In this document: positions 25,878-36,881 of the stretch, piece after piece
Layout: every line of letters begins with the position of its first letter
How positions within the stretch are numbered: the stretch's first letter is position 1
Assembly: GCF_001682865.1 (NCBI RefSeq)
Contig: NZ_MAQX01000034.1
Location: 413,569-477,568, forward strand
DNA from: Bacillus sp. FJAT-26390
GTDB lineage: Bacteria; Bacillota; Bacilli; Paenibacillales; Paenibacillaceae
Direction: 5' to 3'
DNA length: 64,000 nt
Made by a program: the position numbers and the translations under genes
The notes under the pieces: generated by a model
Database searches by the model: none
What the model saw: the letters and a program-made list of their open reading frames with translations, nothing else
Told to the model about the DNA's origin: nothing

Positions 25878-27584
25878 TTATTGCATAATCAGCTTTGTTT
25901 TTACATCTTTATCCTTTTGGTCTATAAGCGTCAAATATTCATCCAATCCCGCTGCATTAAGCTGTGCCGAGGCGGAATCTACGATTTTTTTCGCTTCATC
26001 CAAAGATTTGGTGTAATAAGCTCTGATCATGCTGTCCTTGTAATTATCAAGAGCCGCCTGCAATTGCTCGCCCTTCGCAAAAACCGAAAGGAACGACAAT
26101 GGCCTGTATCCATCCACTAGACGGGCATTGCTGCGAAGCTTGTCCCAACCCCAGTATTCCGCCATTCTCTCCGGAGCGGCATTCAACTCTGGATTAACGG
26201 AATCACCGTAGATCATTTCGCCAAAGTCAACCAATGGGTCTTTGTCGGTTGAACCAAGCGGCGAGCCCCAAGTGTTGCCGGCTAATTCAAAGCCAAGCTT
26301 TTTCCCTTGATCCGGATCGTTTTTCACGACATCCAGCACTTCTTGCTTCACGATGGGATTGCCCTTATCGTCTAGCGTATAATCTCTTCCTTCGATTCCG
26401 TACTGCCAGAGCAGCTTTCCTTCGCGGCTAGCCAGGAAATCAGCGAATTTCACGACTTCTTCCGGATGCTCAGTCGTTGCTGGAATCGACCACGCGCCAT
26501 AAGCCGTTTTATAAGGAATCATCATTTGATAAGGACCATTAGTCGTGTTCATCGGTCCCATCGGCAAATAATGCTCGTCCTTGTTAAAATCCATATAGTT
26601 GTGCATGCCAATGATGGCGTAGGAGCCGTTCAAAGCGCCTTCTGTGGCCCGTGTCTCTTCCATTGTGAAAAATTCAGGGTCCATCAGTTTTTCGTTCAAA
26701 AGCTTCTGCATGTACGCGACCCGCTTCATCGGATACTCCGTTTGGCTCTCGTGAAGGATTTTCCCATCCGCACCGCGTTTAATGAGCTGATCGTTCTCCC
26801 CCCATACAAGGTCGGCGTACAGCGAGCTGTCTTCCCTGCCGCCGTGGTAGTCAGGACCAATCGGGTATACATCCTTGCCGTTTTTATCCTTGAAGCCGCC
26901 AGCTTTAATCTTCTTTGCCAGCTCGTAGAACTGCTCCGTCGTGCGAATTTCTCTTGGATCGATTTTTAGCGCTTCGGCAATATCCTTGCGGATAAACGGG
27001 CCCGCTACATATTTCCGTACGGTGTAGCCCGGCTGGCGCAATATATTCATATGGGCAAGGTAGGATGATCCATTGAATTCAGGACGGAACATCGAGCCGT
27101 ATTTCGTATCCTTCGGGAGGTATCCTTCCTCCAGATACTTGCTGTATATTTTTGTGTCCTTAAATAGAGGCGTTAGATCCGCAAACATTCCTTCGGCTGC
27201 CGCTTTCAGGATGACCGCCATCTCAGGACGCCCGCTGTTGTCCAAATAATACGCGATAAAATCGGGCAGATCGCCAGAAGCGATGCCGGCTGCCAGCAAT
27301 TCGGTGGAATCGCCTCCCTGAACCGCCTGCATTTCAAGCGTGATGCCTGTCTTTTTCTTAAGCTCGGCCGCAATTTCCGGGTTCATTTCAGTGTCGATGT
27401 CGCTGTCCATAAACACAAGTCCTTTGATCGTACGATCAGCAATCCAAGTCTCCGGCTTGCCTGCTGACGAATTATCCTTCGAGTTCCCAGCGCTTGCTTG
27501 TTCGTTGTTCCCATTCCCCGAGCAGCCCGCTAGCAGCAAAGCAGCAACAATTGGTGTAATGAGCAGCTTACTCCATCTTTTCAT
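25878..27584 (-). CDS. ABC transporter solute-binding lipoprotein (LplA type)
   Basis: A 568-residue lipoprotein from ATG 27584 (GGGAGAG upstream; an earlier in-frame ATG is too close to its purine run). The signal peptide KLLITPIVAALLLAGC gives a lipobox LLAGC. A linker rich in N, S and G precedes the large two-lobed binding fold (GITLEMQAVQGGDSTELLAAGIASGDLPDFIAYYLDN). The ligand is unknown. Sequence style is that of oligosaccharide binders, but the flanking aminopeptidase leaves a glycopeptide or amino sugar conjugate possible. Confidence 0.87.
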   Translation of the reverse strand: MKRWSKLLITPIVAALLLAGCSGNGNNEQASAGNSKDNSSAGKPETWIADRTIKGLVFMDSDIDTEMNPEIAAELKKKTGITLEMQAVQGGDSTELLAAGIASGDLPDFIAYYLDNSGRPEMAVILKAAAEGMFADLTPLFKDTKIYSKYLEEGYLPKDTKYGSMFRPEFNGSSYLAHMNILRQPGYTVRKYVAGPFIRKDIAEALKIDPREIRTTEQFYELAKKIKAGGFKDKNGKDVYPIGPDYHGGREDSSLYADLVWGENDQLIKRGADGKILHESQTEYPMKRVAYMQKLLNEKLMDPEFFTMEETRATEGALNGSYAIIGMHNYMDFNKDEHYLPMGPMNTTNGPYQMMIPYKTAYGAWSIPATTEHPEEVVKFADFLASREGKLLWQYGIEGRDYTLDDKGNPIVKQEVLDVVKNDPDQGKKLGFELAGNTWGSPLGSTDKDPLVDFGEMIYGDSVNPELNAAPERMAEYWGWDKLRSNARLVDGYRPLSFLSVFAKGEQLQAALDNYKDSMIRAYYTKSLDEAKKIVDSASAQLNAAGLDEYLTLIDQKDKDVKTKLIMQ

Positions 27585-27660
27585 GTATGATCTCTCTCCC
27601 ATTCCTATCTGTCTGATTTATGAAAAACGTGTTAAACGCTTCTCCGAAGGAATACTTGCT

Positions 27661-28584
27661 TTACCATAACGAATTGTCCGATACTTTTCGGGTTACCCGG
27701 TTAGCTAGAACGACGAGCACAAATCCGATCAAGCCTTGCATAAGACCAACTGCTGTCGCATAACCAAATTGCGCGCTTTGAATACCGACGCGGATAATGT
27801 ACGTGTCCAACACGTCGGAGAGATGCATATTGCCCGGCGTTCTCATCAAATAAAGCTGATCGAAGCCCGCAGTCATAATGCCTCCCAATGAGAGGATAAA
27901 CACGATTACGATTGTCGGCATAATGGAAGGCAGCGTAACGTAGCGAATTTCCTGCCATTTGTTTGCTCCATCTATTTTGGCTGCTTCGAATAGATTCGGG
28001 TTAATGCCGGTAATTGCCGCATAATAGATAATCGAGCCCCAGCCAATCGTCTGCCAGATGTAGCTCCAGAACATCATCGGGTAGAAATACTTGGCATCCA
28101 TCGCAAAAAAAGTACTGCCGTCGCCGCCGAACCATTTGATCACTTCATTAACGATTCCGATCTCCGGCGCAAAAATCCGCTGCATCAAACCAACGATAAT
28201 GACCCAAGACAGAAAATGCGGCAAGTACATGATGCTTTGCGTCAGTCCCCTAAACCACTTGCTTCTCACTTCATTGAACATGAGCGCCAGCAATATCGGA
28301 AAAGGCATCCCAAGCAAAAGCTTCATGCAGCTGATAACGAGCGTATTGCGAATGAGCTGCCCGCTTTGATAATCGTCAAAAAACCTTTTGAAATATTCCA
28401 TTCCGACCCATGGGCTGTTAAAAATGGTCGTGTTGAACTTGTACTCTTTAAATGCGAGAAGAAGTCCCGCCATCGGGATGTAATTAAATATTGCAAAAAA
28501 CAACAGGCAAGGCAGAACCATGATGTACAAATAACGATGAGTAGCAATTCTTCTTAGCTGCTTGGCTGCCAAACTCGCGTTCAT
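27661..28584 (-). CDS. ABC transporter permease (LplB type)
   Basis: A 307-residue, six-helix permease. It shows FNYIPMAGLLLAFKEYKFN, YLPHFLSWVIIVGLMQ, an EAA loop FEAAKIDGANKWQEIRYVTLPS, and GFDQLYLMRTPGN. The full-length central region makes it a useful comparator for the deleted LplB at 3678-4478. The ATG at 28584 follows a GAGGTG at 12-base spacing and lies 10 bases after the phosphoesterase stop, consistent with one transcript. Confidence 0.88.
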   Translation of the reverse strand: MNASLAAKQLRRIATHRYLYIMVLPCLLFFAIFNYIPMAGLLLAFKEYKFNTTIFNSPWVGMEYFKRFFDDYQSGQLIRNTLVISCMKLLLGMPFPILLALMFNEVRSKWFRGLTQSIMYLPHFLSWVIIVGLMQRIFAPEIGIVNEVIKWFGGDGSTFFAMDAKYFYPMMFWSYIWQTIGWGSIIYYAAITGINPNLFEAAKIDGANKWQEIRYVTLPSIMPTIVIVFILSLGGIMTAGFDQLYLMRTPGNMHLSDVLDTYIIRVGIQSAQFGYATAVGLMQGLIGFVLVVLANRVTRKVSDNSLW

Positions 28585-28594
28585 GAGGGTGCAG

Positions 28595-29452
28595 TCACCT
28601 CTTCTCTAAATTTTCACCCATTCGTTTACTCGCTTGTGCCACTGTTTTCTCAAACCAATCCCAACCTGACCCAACCTCTTCCGGCTTATGGGAATCCGAG
28701 CCGAATACGAGCGGGATGCCGCGCTGCAAGCATTCGCCCATGAACCATTCCGGCACATAAGCTCTTTCACAGGTTGGCTTTCGGAATCCTGCCGTGTTCA
28801 CGTCTACGCCAGCTCCAGCAGCTGCAAGCTTCGGCAAAATGCCGTTTAGTCTGCGCGTGACTAGTGTCTCGTCCAGTTCCGGCAATGCAAGGCGGAATTT
28901 CTCAATCAGATTGATATGTCCGATTCTTTTGCGGCACGGCAGGTCCGCTGCCCATTCAATAGCCGCTTCGACATGGTTGTAATACTCTTCTGCAGCCTTG
29001 TCCATTGAGCCGTAATACTTGATCAGCTTGTCCATGAACGTCTCAGGCGTGTAGTCGATGCACTGGTTGCCTCCGATTCCAGGCAAGTAATGAACCGAAA
29101 ATACAACATCCTCTAGCCGCTCTCCGTATTTGTCGACCAACCGTAATGCAAAATCAGGGTCTTCAGGCAAATAATCCAGCTCGAGCCCAATCGTCGTCTC
29201 GATTCTGCCTTCATAGCGCTCCTTTGCTTTTCTTGCTTGGTCAAAATAGAGCGGCAGTTCTTCTTCTTTCATCGCCAGCTGATTCATCAGCGGAAGATCG
29301 TCGATGTATCCTGCTGGCAGCGGGGGATGCTCACTGAATGTGTATCGCTGAAATCCGAGCCGGATCGCCTGCTCCAAATACTCCTCCATGCTCGAGCTGC
29401 TGCCGTGGCGGCAAAAATTCGTGTGTGTGTGTCCATCCCATTTTAATACCAT
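28595..29452 (-). CDS. PHP-family phosphatase, histidinol-phosphatase (HisJ/HisK) type
   Basis: A 285-residue cytoplasmic metal-dependent phosphatase starting at ATG 29452 (AAAGGAG 7 bases upstream; a longer frame exists but lacks a site). PHP metal-binding motifs are visible: DGHTHTNFCRHGS at the N-terminus, FSEHPPL, SVHYLPG and GSDSHKPEEVG near the end. The closest family is the HisJ/HisK histidinol-phosphatases of Firmicutes. It heads a probable five-gene operon with a sugar-type importer and pepA and is not near any his biosynthetic gene. It may therefore act on another phosphate ester; that is inference. Confidence 0.85.
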   Translation of the reverse strand: MVLKWDGHTHTNFCRHGSSSSMEEYLEQAIRLGFQRYTFSEHPPLPAGYIDDLPLMNQLAMKEEELPLYFDQARKAKERYEGRIETTIGLELDYLPEDPDFALRLVDKYGERLEDVVFSVHYLPGIGGNQCIDYTPETFMDKLIKYYGSMDKAAEEYYNHVEAAIEWAADLPCRKRIGHINLIEKFRLALPELDETLVTRRLNGILPKLAAAGAGVDVNTAGFRKPTCERAYVPEWFMGECLQRGIPLVFGSDSHKPEEVGSGWDWFEKTVAQASKRMGENLEKR

Positions 29453-29513
29453 TTTTCTGCTCCTTTTGGTGTTGTCTGCCCATCTGCTGGCCTCGCATAC
29501 GAGAGACAATCAC

Positions 29514-29542
29514 ATCGTATAATGTTAGTTGTCATTTGACAA
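29514..29542 (-). promoter_or_regulatory. Promoter of the PHP-importer-pepA operon
   Basis: On the minus strand TTGTCA (29537-29542), a 17-base spacer and TACGAT (29514-29519). A perfect 16-base palindrome abuts its upstream side. Confidence 0.6.
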
Positions 29543-29543
29543 T

Positions 29544-29559
29544 ATGTTTGATCAAACAT
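29544..29559. promoter_or_regulatory. Palindromic operator, site 1
   Basis: ATGTTTGATCAAACAT is a perfect 16-base palindrome one base upstream of the -35 element of the operon at 29452. A close copy occurs at 29709. The adjacent DeoR-family gene is the obvious candidate regulator. Confidence 0.6.
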
Positions 29560-29708
29560 TAACACAATCTCAATAAACAATCTATGTTTTGTTAAGCCAG
29601 CGTTAAAATTCATTGATTTATCAACGTTTTATCAACGTTCGGTCAACGTCGACCAAACATTTCCTCTTATCTTTCGCAAATGTAAAAATGTCTGTTTACC
29701 TGTTATTA
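29560..29708. repeat. Intergenic region with three 11-base tandem repeats
   Basis: Within this AT-rich gap 29618-29628 and 29629-29639 are identical (TTATCAACGTT), followed by the variant CGGTCAACGTC (29640-29650) and GACCAAACATT. The 11-base period places each copy on roughly the same face of the helix. The rest of the gap shows no gene. Confidence 0.75.
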
Positions 29709-29724
29709 ATGTTTGATCTCACAT
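29709..29724. promoter_or_regulatory. Palindromic operator, site 2
   Basis: ATGTTTGATCTCACAT matches site 1 at 14 of 16 positions. It lies 165 bases from site 1, just before the terminator of the DeoR-family gene. Confidence 0.5.
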
Positions 29725-29728
29725 TAAA

Positions 29729-29771
29729 AAAAGAGCCATACGCGCATCGTTATGCGCCGTACGGCTCTTTC
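29729..29771 (-). terminator. Terminator of DeoR-family gene
   Basis: AAAGAGCC...GGCTCTTT arms with an inner stem and small bulge, preceded on the plus strand by a seven-A run that becomes the U-tract of the leftward transcript. Confidence 0.85.
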
Positions 29772-29800
29772 TGTTTATTCCATCTATTTTATTAAAACCA

Positions 29801-30595
29801 TTAATCGATTACGGGAGCTTCTATCCATTCGACTTCGTTTTCCGCAAGATGCTCTGCCCAGCCCTCAGGGCAAGGACTGTCGGATATGACCGAGTCAACT
29901 TCCTCAAAGGAAAGCATATGAGTGAACGAGATGACGCCAAGCTTGGAGTGGTCCGCCAATACATAAACCCGCTCCGCCGTCTGCGCGAAAATACGCGACA
30001 TCGATGCCTCGTCCGGATCGTAATCGCTGATGCCGCCGGGCATCGAAACGCCGCCTGACGACAAAAACGCTTTGCTGACGCGGAACTGCTGCATCGTCCT
30101 CTCGCAAATGGAGCCGCTGATTGACTGCTGCTCCGGATTAAGCTCCCCGCCGAGCAAAATGATCTTTCCGCTAAACCTGCCTTGGTTTACGCCGTCCATC
30201 AGACCGATCGCGACGGATACGCTGTTCGTCAGCACCGTCAGCCGTCTTCTTCCCGTAATCGCCTTGACCAGCTCAAGCGCTGTCGTCCCAACGTCAATCG
30301 CAATCGTATCTCCATCTTCGATCAACGCTGCCGCGCAGCGTCCGATCGCTTCCTTTTCTTTGACCAGCTTAAATTGCCTTTGCGTAAAAGGCGCTTCGGA
30401 TGTCTGGAACAGCGGCTTTGTCGCTCCTCCGTATACGCGGCGCAGCAGCCCGTCCTTCTCTAGAACGTCCAAATCCCTTCGAATCGTTTCGGGTGATACG
30501 TTAAATTGCTCCGCGAGTGGAACGACTCTGACCTTCCCTTCCGAATTCAATAGATTGATAATCGTTTGCTTGCGCTCTTCCGCCAGGACCGACAC
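29801..30595 (-). CDS. DeoR/GlpR-family transcriptional regulator
   Basis: A 264-residue repressor. I choose GTG at 30595 (GAGGTG 7 bases upstream) over the ATG at 30610, which has no ribosome-binding site. Residues ~4-58 are the DeoR helix-turn-helix (RKQTIINLLNSEGKVRVVPLAEQFNVSPETIRRDLDVLE), followed by RRVYGGAT and the sugar-phosphate-sensing domain (IGRCAAALIEDGDTIAIDVGTTALELVKAI; LTVLTNSVSVA; LLGGELNPEQQSISG; SSGGVS; DHSKLGVISF). Ligands in this family are phosphorylated sugars. Its position suggests control of the divergent-side phosphoesterase gene at 30819 or the operon at 29452. Confidence 0.92.
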   Translation of the reverse strand: MSVLAEERKQTIINLLNSEGKVRVVPLAEQFNVSPETIRRDLDVLEKDGLLRRVYGGATKPLFQTSEAPFTQRQFKLVKEKEAIGRCAAALIEDGDTIAIDVGTTALELVKAITGRRRLTVLTNSVSVAIGLMDGVNQGRFSGKIILLGGELNPEQQSISGSICERTMQQFRVSKAFLSSGGVSMPGGISDYDPDEASMSRIFAQTAERVYVLADHSKLGVISFTHMLSFEEVDSVISDSPCPEGWAEHLAENEVEWIEAPVID

Positions 30596-30706
30596 TCGTA
30601 CGCACCTCATTTATCGATTATTAGTTTTTATATTGTGGATTTTTGTGGATTTCCGTTTTTAATTTTAACGCACGAGCAGACCGCTTGTAAACTAATAAAC
30701 GCATTA

Positions 30707-30735
30707 TTTACAATTGATAGCCCTTGTTTTAACAT
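30707..30735 (+). promoter_or_regulatory. Candidate promoter of LamG-phosphoesterase gene
   Basis: TTTACA (30707-30712), a 17-base spacer and TAACAT (30730-30735) on the plus strand, about 80 bases before the start codon. Confidence 0.5.
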
Positions 30736-30818
30736 CAAGAAAACAGTACAGCTATATGATTGGTTGCAGTGAGTTTATGTTTGATTTTGTTGCATTATCG
30801 ATTATAGGAGTGATTAAT

Positions 30819-32513
30819 ATGAAGAGTTTCCCTATAGAAGCACTTGCCCATTGGCAATTTGCCCAATCGCGCATTAATTCCGGTTCGATAGAAGACGCCA
30901 GCCTAATACTAGAGGATTTAAGCGGCAACGGGAATGCTTTGCAGCTCGCCTCTATCGGCGATCAGACTAAGCCTTATGCCCGCGATATCTTGCAGTGGTC
31001 ATCCGATGGCGGTTCGCTCCAATTCAACAATCGGAAAGACAATGCTGTGCGGCATTATTTTCAAACGGCCAGCGGCTCTCCTTTGAATGAGGCTGTATTC
31101 GAGGAAGGCTACACGATCGAGGTCATTTTGAAGCTGCCTGAGCATTTCGACGAGCAACAGCACAGCTGGATGGGCATTCTAACGAGGCAGGGACAAGGCG
31201 CTGAGCTAGGCAGACAAGGAGAGAACGGCCTGCTTGCTACATTGTCGGTATCGAACAATAAGGAATTTCAATGGGTCAGCTTCGACTCTCGCTCCTCCTA
31301 TCCGATCACGCATTGGTCGCGGTGCATAGAAAGCAGCCAGTGGCTGCATGTCGCAGCAGTGAATGACGGGCAATTAACCTCTCTATATGTAAATGGCATT
31401 CGTGATTTCCGGCTTACCGATCAAATCACGAATGGAATCGCAGCGGTTGCGGGAAAAGGCTGGAACGTCGGGGCATCCGAATGGGCGAATGAGATTGAGC
31501 AGTGCTTTGCCGGAAGCTTGAAGGAGATACGCATAACAGGGAGAGCGCTGTCCCCGCAGGAGTGGCTGACTGGTCCTGTAGAAATGCAGCATCTGCAAGG
31601 AACCAATGATGCGATCCCGCTCCTCTCTGGAGACGCAAGCTATCAATTTCTGTTTATTCCCGACGCTCAAAAAATGGTACAGTACAACGCGGAAATGTTC
31701 ACTGCCCAGATGGCTTGGGCTGCGGAGCATGGCGGCGGCAAACGAATCGCGATGACCGCCTTCGTAGGCGATATCGTTGACGGCAGCAGTGATGCTGCGC
31801 AGTGGCAAAGATCCCATGAAGCAATTTCCTTGCTCGATGAGAGCGATATGCCCTATATGATGACAGCCGGCAATCATGATTACGGAATCGGAGACCCTTA
31901 TCTTCATTATTACGGTCCTGAAAGGTTCGCTCATAAAAAGTACTGCAAAGGCTTCTCTCCCTCACGCTACAGCTCGTGTGCGGTCATTGCCGCCGGCTCC
32001 TATGAATATGTTTTCCTCATGCTGGACATGCTTCATGTCAAAGAGGATTTAGACTGGGCGAAGCATATGCTAAGCGAGAACAGCAAGCTCCCAACCATTC
32101 TCGTCTCGCATGATATGTTGGACTGGACGATGAGCGGCGGACGGAGGCTGCCGGTTGACTCCGAGACCGGCAGCTTCATCTGGCAGCAGCTCGTGGACAG
32201 CCATGATCAGATTTTTATGACGGTTAACGGCCATTACTTCAACACGGCTCATCGCATCAAGCAGAATCGGTACGGGCATGATGTCATTCAATTGCTGGTC
32301 AACTACCAGAGTGAATATCGCGGCGGGAATGGCTGGATGCGGTTGGCGGAATTCGACGAAGCCGCCGGCCGGATATCCTTTCGCACTTATTCGCCATGGG
32401 TCGAGCAATTTGCCAAGCGTCCATTAGCCTACCCGGACTTCAAATATCTGACCGGCGAATACGACCATTTCGAAGTATCGTGGCATTTTCAAAGCAGGTT
32501 TAATTTTCGTTAA
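30819..32513 (+). CDS. LamG-like plus calcineurin-like metallophosphoesterase protein
   Basis: A 564-residue two-domain protein; ATG 30819 has TAGGAG 8 bases upstream. Residues ~1-235 resemble a LamG/concanavalin-type beta-sandwich (AHWQFAQSRINSG..., YTIEVILKLPEHFDEQQHSWMGIL, WLHVAAVNDGQLTSLYVNGIRDF, GSLKEIRITGRALSPQEW). From ~260 on is a metallophosphoesterase with GDIVDG, AGNHDYG, LVSHDM and VNGHYFN; the usual first D-x-H motif is replaced by a PDAQ-type sequence. I see no signal peptide, odd for a LamG protein. The substrate is unknown. Its stop overlaps that of the convergent AraC gene. Confidence 0.75.
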   Translation: MKSFPIEALAHWQFAQSRINSGSIEDASLILEDLSGNGNALQLASIGDQTKPYARDILQWSSDGGSLQFNNRKDNAVRHYFQTASGSPLNEAVFEEGYTIEVILKLPEHFDEQQHSWMGILTRQGQGAELGRQGENGLLATLSVSNNKEFQWVSFDSRSSYPITHWSRCIESSQWLHVAAVNDGQLTSLYVNGIRDFRLTDQITNGIAAVAGKGWNVGASEWANEIEQCFAGSLKEIRITGRALSPQEWLTGPVEMQHLQGTNDAIPLLSGDASYQFLFIPDAQKMVQYNAEMFTAQMAWAAEHGGGKRIAMTAFVGDIVDGSSDAAQWQRSHEAISLLDESDMPYMMTAGNHDYGIGDPYLHYYGPERFAHKKYCKGFSPSRYSSCAVIAAGSYEYVFLMLDMLHVKEDLDWAKHMLSENSKLPTILVSHDMLDWTMSGGRRLPVDSETGSFIWQQLVDSHDQIFMTVNGHYFNTAHRIKQNRYGHDVIQLLVNYQSEYRGGNGWMRLAEFDEAAGRISFRTYSPWVEQFAKRPLAYPDFKYLTGEYDHFEVSWHFQSRFNFR

Positions 32514-33394
32514 TCGGCTGCGCTTGCGCCCCCTTCCCTCTCCTTGTCCGATGCTGTACGTGACTCGGAAGGCGTTATCCCGTAAACCCTGCGGAACAAT
32601 CGAGTAAAATAAACCGGCTCCATTCCAATATAAGACGCCGCCTGCCGGATCGTCAGATTCGGCTGCTCGGCGAGCAGTAACGCGGCTGTGCTTAGACGTA
32701 ATTGCTGCAAATATTGCAGCGGTGTCATTTGCAGCGAATTTCTAAACAGACGGGTGAGATGCTTCTGCGAATAACCGACATGTGCGGCAAGCTCATCCAT
32801 CGTAATATGGCGCTCCAGATGATCATGCAAAAATCGAACGGTAACATCAACGATGGGATGGGCAGCACCTTCCGTTTGACCTGTGAGCGTTGATATAGGT
32901 ACCTTCGAATTAGGCTGAAGCTGCTTCTTCAGCTCTAGACAAAAGGCAAATAAAAACTCCGTCGCGGCCCAATCATCATGCTGCGGCCCTGATAAAGACC
33001 ATATTTTTTTCAAAAGCTCATATAATCGCTCTTTCTCCTTGAATGGGCAATGAAACGAATCACCCCCGAAACCCCAGCCAGCCAGCAGCCCAGCCTCCTT
33101 CTCAACGAAGGTTACATATCCGACATACCAAGGCTCATCGCCCTCCGGCATATACTCATGCGGCCTGCCGGCCGGTATATACAGCAGCATATGCGGCTGT
33201 AGGATGTCCCATTTATCCTGCCCAGGCATACGAAATCTACCCCTGCCCGAAAAGGTTAAAAACAGTTGGTTCGCCGAGAATCCTCCCAAGCGGGTAATTG
33301 GCGTCTGGATCTCCGTTCCTGCCGTATAAACCGCAAACGGAAGCGCTTCATCTATTTGGTATAAGCTGTTGCTTCGCAAGCTGAGCAGTTCCAA
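32510..33394 (-). CDS. AraC-family transcriptional regulator
   Basis: A 294-residue regulator; I place the start at TTG 33394, which has GGAGG 7 bases upstream. A longer frame to 33454 has no such site. The N-terminal half is a cupin-like sensor domain (PFAVYTAGTEIQTP..., YIPAGRPHEYMPEG). The C-terminal ~100 residues hold two helix-turn-helix units (MDELAAHVGYSQKHLTRLFRN and IRQAASYIGMEPVYFTRLFRRVYGITP). It is divergent from lacZ (118-base gap) and is probably its regulator. Confidence 0.9.
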   Translation of the reverse strand: MELLSLRSNSLYQIDEALPFAVYTAGTEIQTPITRLGGFSANQLFLTFSGRGRFRMPGQDKWDILQPHMLLYIPAGRPHEYMPEGDEPWYVGYVTFVEKEAGLLAGWGFGGDSFHCPFKEKERLYELLKKIWSLSGPQHDDWAATEFLFAFCLELKKQLQPNSKVPISTLTGQTEGAAHPIVDVTVRFLHDHLERHITMDELAAHVGYSQKHLTRLFRNSLQMTPLQYLQQLRLSTAALLLAEQPNLTIRQAASYIGMEPVYFTRLFRRVYGITPSESRTASDKEREGGASAAD

Positions 33395-33416
33395 TGCATT
33401 TCCTCCAAAATGTCCA

Positions 33417-33444
33417 TTTTGTCCTATAAGTTGTCTGTTTTGTC
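33417..33444. promoter_or_regulatory. Direct repeats for AraC-type binding, lacZ/araC intergenic
   Basis: TTTTGTC occurs at 33417-33423 and 33438-33444, exactly 21 bases (two helical turns) apart, as expected for an AraC-family dimer site. A TATAAT for lacZ lies downstream at 33472-33477 without a good -35, fitting activation. Confidence 0.5.
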
Positions 33445-33508
33445 TCCTGAACAACCATCCTATCTAACGTTTATAATGAAGTCAAGCCAAGACCGAGAGG
33501 ATGAGTGA

Positions 33509-36538
<3,030 letters not shown>

Positions 36539-36540
36539 AC

Positions 36541-36582
36541 AAAAGGACGGAGCAGCGTATGATAGCTGCTCTGTCCTTTTTA
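36541..36582 (+). terminator. Terminator of lacZ
   Basis: AAAAGGAC and GTCCTTTT arms with an inner AGCAGC/GCTGCT stem, ending in a T run. Confidence 0.85.
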
Positions 36583-36589
36583 ATTGCCT

Positions 36590-36830
36590 GATCATCGCCA
36601 GTTGGTGAGGTTTGCGCTCCGTTAAGACTATTTTCTAGACTTATTTCTGGAAAAGTAGCCCGTTTGATCATTATAGATCTACATTCTAGCTCTATTCTTG
36701 AAGAAATGGTGCGATAATCGCCAATTGGCGGAGTGTGCGGATGCATTAAGACTATTTTCTAGCCTTATTTCCTCGCTTAAGGTCATTTTTTACAAAATAG
36801 AGCTAGTTTCTAGTTCTATCCCGGTTAGGA
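36590..36830. repeat. Diverged ~123-base tandem repeat, non-coding
   Basis: Two units begin GATCATCGCCA (36590) and GATAATCGCCA (36713). Both carry a nearly identical core, TTAAGACTATTTTCTAG followed by A/C and CTTATTTC (from 36622 and 36746), and end in related TCTAG-TCTAT segments. No gene is present in this 343-base gap; the last 50 bases before 36882 show nothing recognisable. Confidence 0.8.
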
Positions 36831-36881
36831 GAGCCTGATGTCTAACAGTCCCTGCCTGCGCTCATGATATTTAAACCAAGA

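Noticed and set aside
27630-27650. cre-like GTTAAACGCTTCTC upstream of the binding-protein gene
   Set aside because: Matches only the centre of the consensus and lies inside an operon, not at a promoter.
28595-29452. Assignment as a dedicated histidine-biosynthesis gene
   Set aside because: No his genes are nearby and the gene heads an importer operon, so the family name is kept without assigning that pathway role.
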